A DNA stretch of 64,000 nucleotides from Lineus longissimus. Taxonomy: Eukaryota > Nemertea > Pilidiophora > Heteronemertea > Lineidae. A program made the position numbers and the translations under genes. Positions 59,600 to 64,000 of this stretch are shown one piece after another (the first letter of the stretch is position 1; the number at the start of each line of letters is the position of its first letter). The stretch is taken from positions 6,140,501-6,204,500 of the forward strand of contig NC_088309.1 of NCBI RefSeq assembly GCF_910592395.1. The letters run 5' to 3'. The notes below the pieces were generated by a model, which was given only the letters and a program-made list of their open reading frames with translations, was not told where the DNA came from and did no database searches.

Positions 59600-60833
59600 G
59601 CGAACGAAAGACCGTGTGGTCACATACCAGTGTTCTTTTGTTTGTTGGTTGTGCCAAGTGCAAATTCAGGACAAAAAATTATTTTTTACCACAAGACAAA
59701 GTTAAGTACCAAAATCCCTGTGATCGGTTTGTTTGGCTTTTGTCTTGAACGCATATCTCACTGACATTAGTGACAACGACTGCATGCCGACTCGCCGACT
59801 AATACTAGTAATAGTACTATCATCTGATAGGCCTAATCATACAACCACATCTACGTGGTGATCTCACCTAGTCAAATTGGCTTGACTGCAGGATCCCTTA
59901 CAAAACATTTTTATGTCAAGGGTTAGGGTTAGGGTTAGGGTTTATACTTTTTGTAAGGGATCCTGCAGTAGTGCCGTTTAACTACAGAGAATTGTACTAG
60001 GCATGTCTCCAAGTACAAATACCATCGACCAACATACAAGACATATGATATACATCATTACATGTATGAGCATGTACATAATGTACACGACTGCACTGAT
60101 CACACTTAATTCCCCAAAAATACTCCAAATAGAAGTACTTTGCATGCACTACTGACGTTCAGACTTGGTCAAACGATGGGTCTTGTATCGAAGAGTTCAA
60201 TGTTTACTCCAATTTCAATGAAGATTTTTCAAAACAGAAAAAAAGGCATGTTTTAAAAGCAAATTTCAAGATACCTTTCCAAACAAAAATAAAAAACCGG
60301 AAGAGGAAGATGTACACGTGGATCCGAGAGGATTGTGGGAAGGCCATGTGTTTTTGACAAATCTTACCAAAATAAAGTTCCTTTAAAATATGACATAAAT
60401 AGCTATCACTGTTCGGTATACAACGTTTTAGTGGCAAAATATGATATCATGATGTATGATCATTCAGTGCAAGTGCAAATGCTGCAAGAAACTGACAGCG
60501 TTTGATCTTTTCATGGTTGGCGGATGAATGAAAAATGATAAGAAGTAACTATAAATAGACATCCTCCGCCATATTCGATACCGGTATACATTGTACATGG
60601 AGACATTCTGAGGTGCATACTTTTTAGGCCAACTTGACCTTTAGCAGGCTTCACTTGTTGTTGCAGATCATCCAAACCACCCTCTTAATATAGTTTTATC
60701 AGCAGCCTCTGATTTCATTGTTGCAAAGTGTTTTGACAGCTTAGATTAAGAGAGAGAACAGTACACAGTTCTGGTGTGTAACAGGAAAATTTGTTCCCAC
60801 ATGATCAAAGTCATTGTATCCGGTGCCTTGATT
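59600..60833. other. SSR2 5' flank and spacer
   Basis: No gene recognised. Contains the telomere-motif hairpin at 59885-59969, and the probable non-coding first exon of SSR2, which could not be located. Confidence 0.5.
59885..59969. repeat. Perfect 21-bp inverted repeat enclosing telomere-type repeats
   Basis: Left arm 59885-59905 (begins ACTGCAGGATCCCTTACAAA) and right arm 59949-59969 are exact reverse complements. The 43-bp loop contains GGG(TTAGGG)3, about 59920-59940. No coding content and no clear target duplication. Confidence 0.92.
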
Positions 60834-62311
60834 GGTATCAGGCTGTTTCGCTGCATTGCCAGTTCGCTACCAGTCGTTTCGCTACATGTGGCGGTCGTTT
60901 CGTTACATGGTAGGTCGTTTCGCTACATGGGTGGAGTCGTTTCGCTACATGATGGGTACGGTCGTTTCGTTACATGGAGGGCGTTTCGCTACATGGGTGG
61001 AGTCGTTTCGCGACATGGATGTAGGTCATATCGCTACATCGTAGGTCGTTTCGCTATATGGGTGGAGTCATTATTTTTACTCTATTTTACCCTACTATAA
61101 TTCCCGGTGGTGACTACAAATTTATTATAGCACAGTTTGCCGGTAAAAAAACTTATACGGTTTGATGGCGCGCAAGGGGTTCTTGTCGTCCTGGCCTGGG
61201 TTAGGCCACATAAAAAAAAGAGTTGGTGATCGTCCCCGCCCGCCCCGTTATATTGGTCTTCTGCCCAAATCTGAAGTATCAAAATGAATCACAAACTAGA
61301 ACTAGCTCTATTTAGCAAAAGTTGCGTGAAAAATTCGGGTGAGCGACATTCTGCACCCTAGCGGCCAATAATTAAACTACTTTCAGCCGTCTGCTCCGGT
61401 CTCGTTAGGGAGTTTTCCCCAAATGTACGCGATGATGACGTGCCCCATTAACAGGACGTAACATCTATTTTACAATGCGTTTCCAAAGTGAATGCATGAG
61501 GACAACCTATTTGTGTCGTATATCACTGGAAACGCCCGATTCCCGTGAATAAGGACAATCACAATGTATTACATTACCAAAACAAAAATGTGTCGGAAGG
61601 AACTATATGGATGGTCCCATCGCACCCCCCCTCCAGCAGTATGACACAGAAGGGCTAGTTGACTGTCCACCGGGGGGGGGGGGGGGTTGGGGGGAGCTTC
61701 CCCCCAACGCACTGGTAAAAACCTATGTCGACGGAGGGGGGTTTGGGGGTGTCCCCCCATTGTAACAGCTGTAGTTGTTAGAGCTTGCACTTAATAACAT
61801 ATGCTCGTAGGGCGGTTCGGGGGAGCTTCCGAGTTTTTGTTTCAAACTTTTGTCATGCACCCGCACACTTAGCCCGTTCAAACTGCATGCGGCAAAAATC
61901 AAATTTGGTTACTACGCCGTGAATAATGATGATGATAATGATGATGATGATGATGATGATGATAATGATGATTACCCGAAGACGAATCTGTAATTGTACT
62001 ATACTCGAGCATTTTTTCCCTAAATTCACAACAGATATTTAGCCCGGAGTTTAGCACAAACTTAGGGAGTAATAGGGGAATAATGTAGCGAAACGACCTA
62101 CATCCATGTCGCGAAATGACCTACATCCATGTCGCGAAACGACTCCACCCATGTAGCGAAACGCCCTCCATGTAACGAAACGACCGTACCCATCATGTAG
62201 CGAAACGACTCCACCCATGTAGCGAAACGACCTACCATGTAACGAAACGACCGCCACATGTAGCGAAACGACTGGTAGCGAACTGGCAATGTAGCGAAAC
62301 GACAGTAAACC
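60834..62311. mobile_element. Foldback-type non-autonomous DNA transposon with minisatellite arms
   Basis: Bounded by an 8-bp direct repeat CCTTGATT at 60826-60833 and 62312-62319. The element starts GGTATCAGGCTGTTTCGC and its other end, reverse-complemented, starts GGTTTACTGTCGTTTCGC. The arms (about 60834-61066 and 62086-62311) are near-perfect inverted copies and are themselves tandem repeats of a CGTTTCGCTACATG motif. The 1-kb interior has no plausible coding frame and contains a 15-G run (61672-61686), C/G-rich stretches and an ATG microsatellite (about 61923-61975). An 8-bp duplication fits hAT, P-like or related cut-and-paste families, but the termini do not settle which. Confidence 0.85.
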
Positions 62312-62579
62312 CCTTGATTATGTACATTGACCTGTTTTGCTTGTTCAAGCTTCTTTTCATTAGGCCTAAAAGTGTTGATCATCCAAATAAGTCCATTCTT
62401 AACCTCGCAAGAACGGGCTGTCCCTTGGAGCCGTCCTACAATGTAAGATGAGCTCTTTGCGGCCATGTTTCATTGTGTGTCAATATGTGTTTTGTTGAGC
62501 AATAAACATTTCCCATATCTTGTTTCCTATCTTGCACTGACAGTATTTAAAAATCTTATCTTTCCAGGTCAACTATAAG

Positions 62580-64000
62580 ATGGCGCTGCCCAGGTTACCA
62601 TTCCTAAGCCTGACTACAATTCTGGTTGTTCTTAGCCACCTCTCTACGGCCGTCGACCGATCAAACTTCAAGACATGTGACCAGAGTGGATTTTGCAAAC
62701 GGCATCATAATATGCAGCCGGGTGCCTCAGCCTACGAGGCATTGATGGATACTCTAGACATTAAAGAGGCTGGGTTGACAATGACTCTGTTGAATGCAAA
62801 GGACAGTGTTAAGTTCAAGTTAGAGGTGTCGGGGCTTTCGGGCGGAATGGTTCGAATGAGGATAACTGAGCTTGAACCTTTACGGCCAAGGTATGAGCCA
62901 CCTGTTGGTGATACTCTGGTGAGTGAACCAGAGTTGGGTGGGATAACCGTTGAGAAGAAATCTGACCAAGTTTTGGTTGGATATAACGAGTATCAGCTTG
63001 TCATCCAGGCAAAACCATTCAGACTTGACATTGTAGAAGGCAACACCCTAATCCTCAGTGTCAATTCCAAGGGGCTGTTGAAATTCGAACACTCCAGGAA
63101 CAAGGGCGATGTGGAGGTGAAAAAGCCTGAGGAACAAGCGGGAGAGGAGGCCAAGGAAGGGGATGAGGAAACTAAACCTGACCCTCAACCTGCTGAGGAA
63201 CCTGATCTATGGGAAGAGTCATTCAAGGGTCACGCTGACACTAAACCTAATGGACCTACTTCCATTGGTTTGGATTTTGCTTTCCCAGGATTTGAACATG
63301 TCTACGGTATTCCTGAGCATGCTGATTCCCTGGCCCTGAAATCAACAAAAGGTGGCGATCCCTACCGTCTTTACAATCTCGACGTCTTCGAATATGAGCT
63401 CTACAACCCCATGGCCCTCTATGGATCCGTGCCGTTGATGCTGGCACACAACGTAGAGAGAACAATCGGACTATTTTGGTTGAACGCTGCCGAGACCTGG
63501 GTTGATATTAGTAACAGTAAAGCAGATAAGTCTGTGTTCAGTAAGGTTGTTGACTTTGTTAAGGGGGACAATGACTTGCCTGAAGTGGACACCCACTGGT
63601 TTTCTGAGAGCGGTATCATTGATGTCTTCTTCCTACTGGGACCTTACCCTGACTCAGTATTCAATCAATATGGATCATTGACTGGAACCACTCCGCTGCC
63701 ACCTCTGTTCGCTATTGCGTATCATCAGAGTAGGTGGAACTACAATGATGAGGAAGACATCAAACGACTTGATGCCATGTTTGATGAGCATGACATCCCT
63801 GTTGATGCTCTTTGGTTAGACATTGAACATACAGAAGGCAAACGATACTTCACGTGGGACAAGACAAAATTTCCACATCCTGATGATATGGTCAGGAACA
63901 TATCTAAGAAAGGTCGGAAGATGGTTACAATTATTGACCCACACATCAAGAGAGATGATGGATGGGAACTGCACAAAGAAGCCCAAAGCAAGGCACTCTA
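62580..64000 (+). CDS. GANAB: Neutral alpha-glucosidase AB, 5' part (glucosidase II alpha), cut by the window end
   Basis: Open from the ATG at 62580 through the last base: 473 codons without a stop or intron. An acceptor (TCTTTCCAG, ending 62567) 12 nt before the ATG indicates a spliced 5' leader. A signal peptide (hydrophobic LSLTTILVVLSHLSTA) is followed by VDRSNFKTC and FCKR, as at the start of mature GANAB. An N-terminal beta-sandwich domain contains an acidic low-complexity insert (residues about 180-215). Then come FEHVYGIPEHAD, YRLYNLDVFEYELYNPMALY, and the start of the GH31 barrel (PLFAIAYHQSRWNY, LWLDIEHTEGKRYFTWD, IIDPHIK). The nucleophile motif WNDMNEP lies beyond the window. The enzyme trims the two inner glucoses of N-glycans in the ER, driving the calnexin cycle. 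Length fits the N-terminal half of the family (about 940). Confidence 0.95.
   Translation, partial: MALPRLPFLSLTTILVVLSHLSTAVDRSNFKTCDQSGFCKRHHNMQPGASAYEALMDTLDIKEAGLTMTLLNAKDSVKFKLEVSGLSGGMVRMRITELEPLRPRYEPPVGDTLVSEPELGGITVEKKSDQVLVGYNEYQLVIQAKPFRLDIVEGNTLILSVNSKGLLKFEHSRNKGDVEVKKPEEQAGEEAKEGDEETKPDPQPAEEPDLWEESFKGHADTKPNGPTSIGLDFAFPGFEHVYGIPEHADSLALKSTKGGDPYRLYNLDVFEYELYNPMALYGSVPLMLAHNVERTIGLFWLNAAETWVDISNSKADKSVFSKVVDFVKGDNDLPEVDTHWFSESGIIDVFFLLGPYPDSVFNQYGSLTGTTPLPPLFAIAYHQSRWNYNDEEDIKRLDAMFDEHDIPVDALWLDIEHTEGKRYFTWDKTKFPHPDDMVRNISKKGRKMVTIIDPHIKRDDGWELHKEAQSKAL

Noticed and set aside
60774-61100. Open frames with repeated RFATWVESFRYM-like peptide, and their mirror at 62051-62466
   Set aside because: They are translations of the tandem CGTTTCGCTACATG repeats in the arms of the foldback element; periodicity follows the DNA repeat and all frames stay partly open.

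Overview
The window is nuclear DNA from an animal, most likely a marine invertebrate bilaterian. Genes are split by many short GT-AG introns (mostly about 150-1000 bp), there are tRNA-derived SINEs, small inverted-repeat elements and minisatellites, and a short TTAGGG array is present. The species cannot be named from sequence alone. The proteins read about equally well against vertebrate orthologues, and TTAGGG argues weakly against most insects.

Layout. 1-7900: no gene recognised; a 64/67-bp minisatellite (84-1110) and a degenerate tandem repeat (2640-3310). 8002-9531 (+): a single-exon protein with a PTB/PID-like domain. 15553-11929 (-): a secreted cyclophilin gene with two alternative exon 1 copies and two alternative exon 2 copies. 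19116-23319 (+): ERI2, a DEDDh exonuclease with a C-terminal GRF zinc finger, 8 exons. 24827-33364 (+): an ARRDC2/3/4-type alpha-arrestin with PPxY motifs and two alternative last exons. 33365-40080: probable long 3' UTR, then nothing recognised. 40200-44430: tandem repeats and a satellite block that changes orientation. 47938-45754 (-): MYDGF. 48175-56609 (+): HSD17B4 (peroxisomal multifunctional enzyme 2), 22 exons ending in the PTS1 AKL. 59555-58056 (-): SSR2 (TRAP-beta). 60834-62311: a foldback-type transposable element with an 8-bp target duplication. 62580-end (+): the 5' part of GANAB (glucosidase II alpha), cut by the window edge.

The genes are conserved housekeeping genes, not an operon. 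Four (cyclophilin, MYDGF, SSR2, GANAB) act in the ER or secretory pathway; I see no evidence that this grouping is more than chance. MYDGF and HSD17B4 are head to head with 236 bp between start codons, so they probably share a bidirectional promoter.

Exon boundaries were read by eye from GT-AG sites, reading-frame continuity and remembered family sequence; every coding join given keeps frame. I found no convincing undescribed multi-gene system. The most interesting items are the duplicated, frame-exclusive cyclophilin exons, the triplicated splice acceptor and dual last exons of the arrestin gene, the foldback element, and a perfect hairpin enclosing telomere-type repeats.
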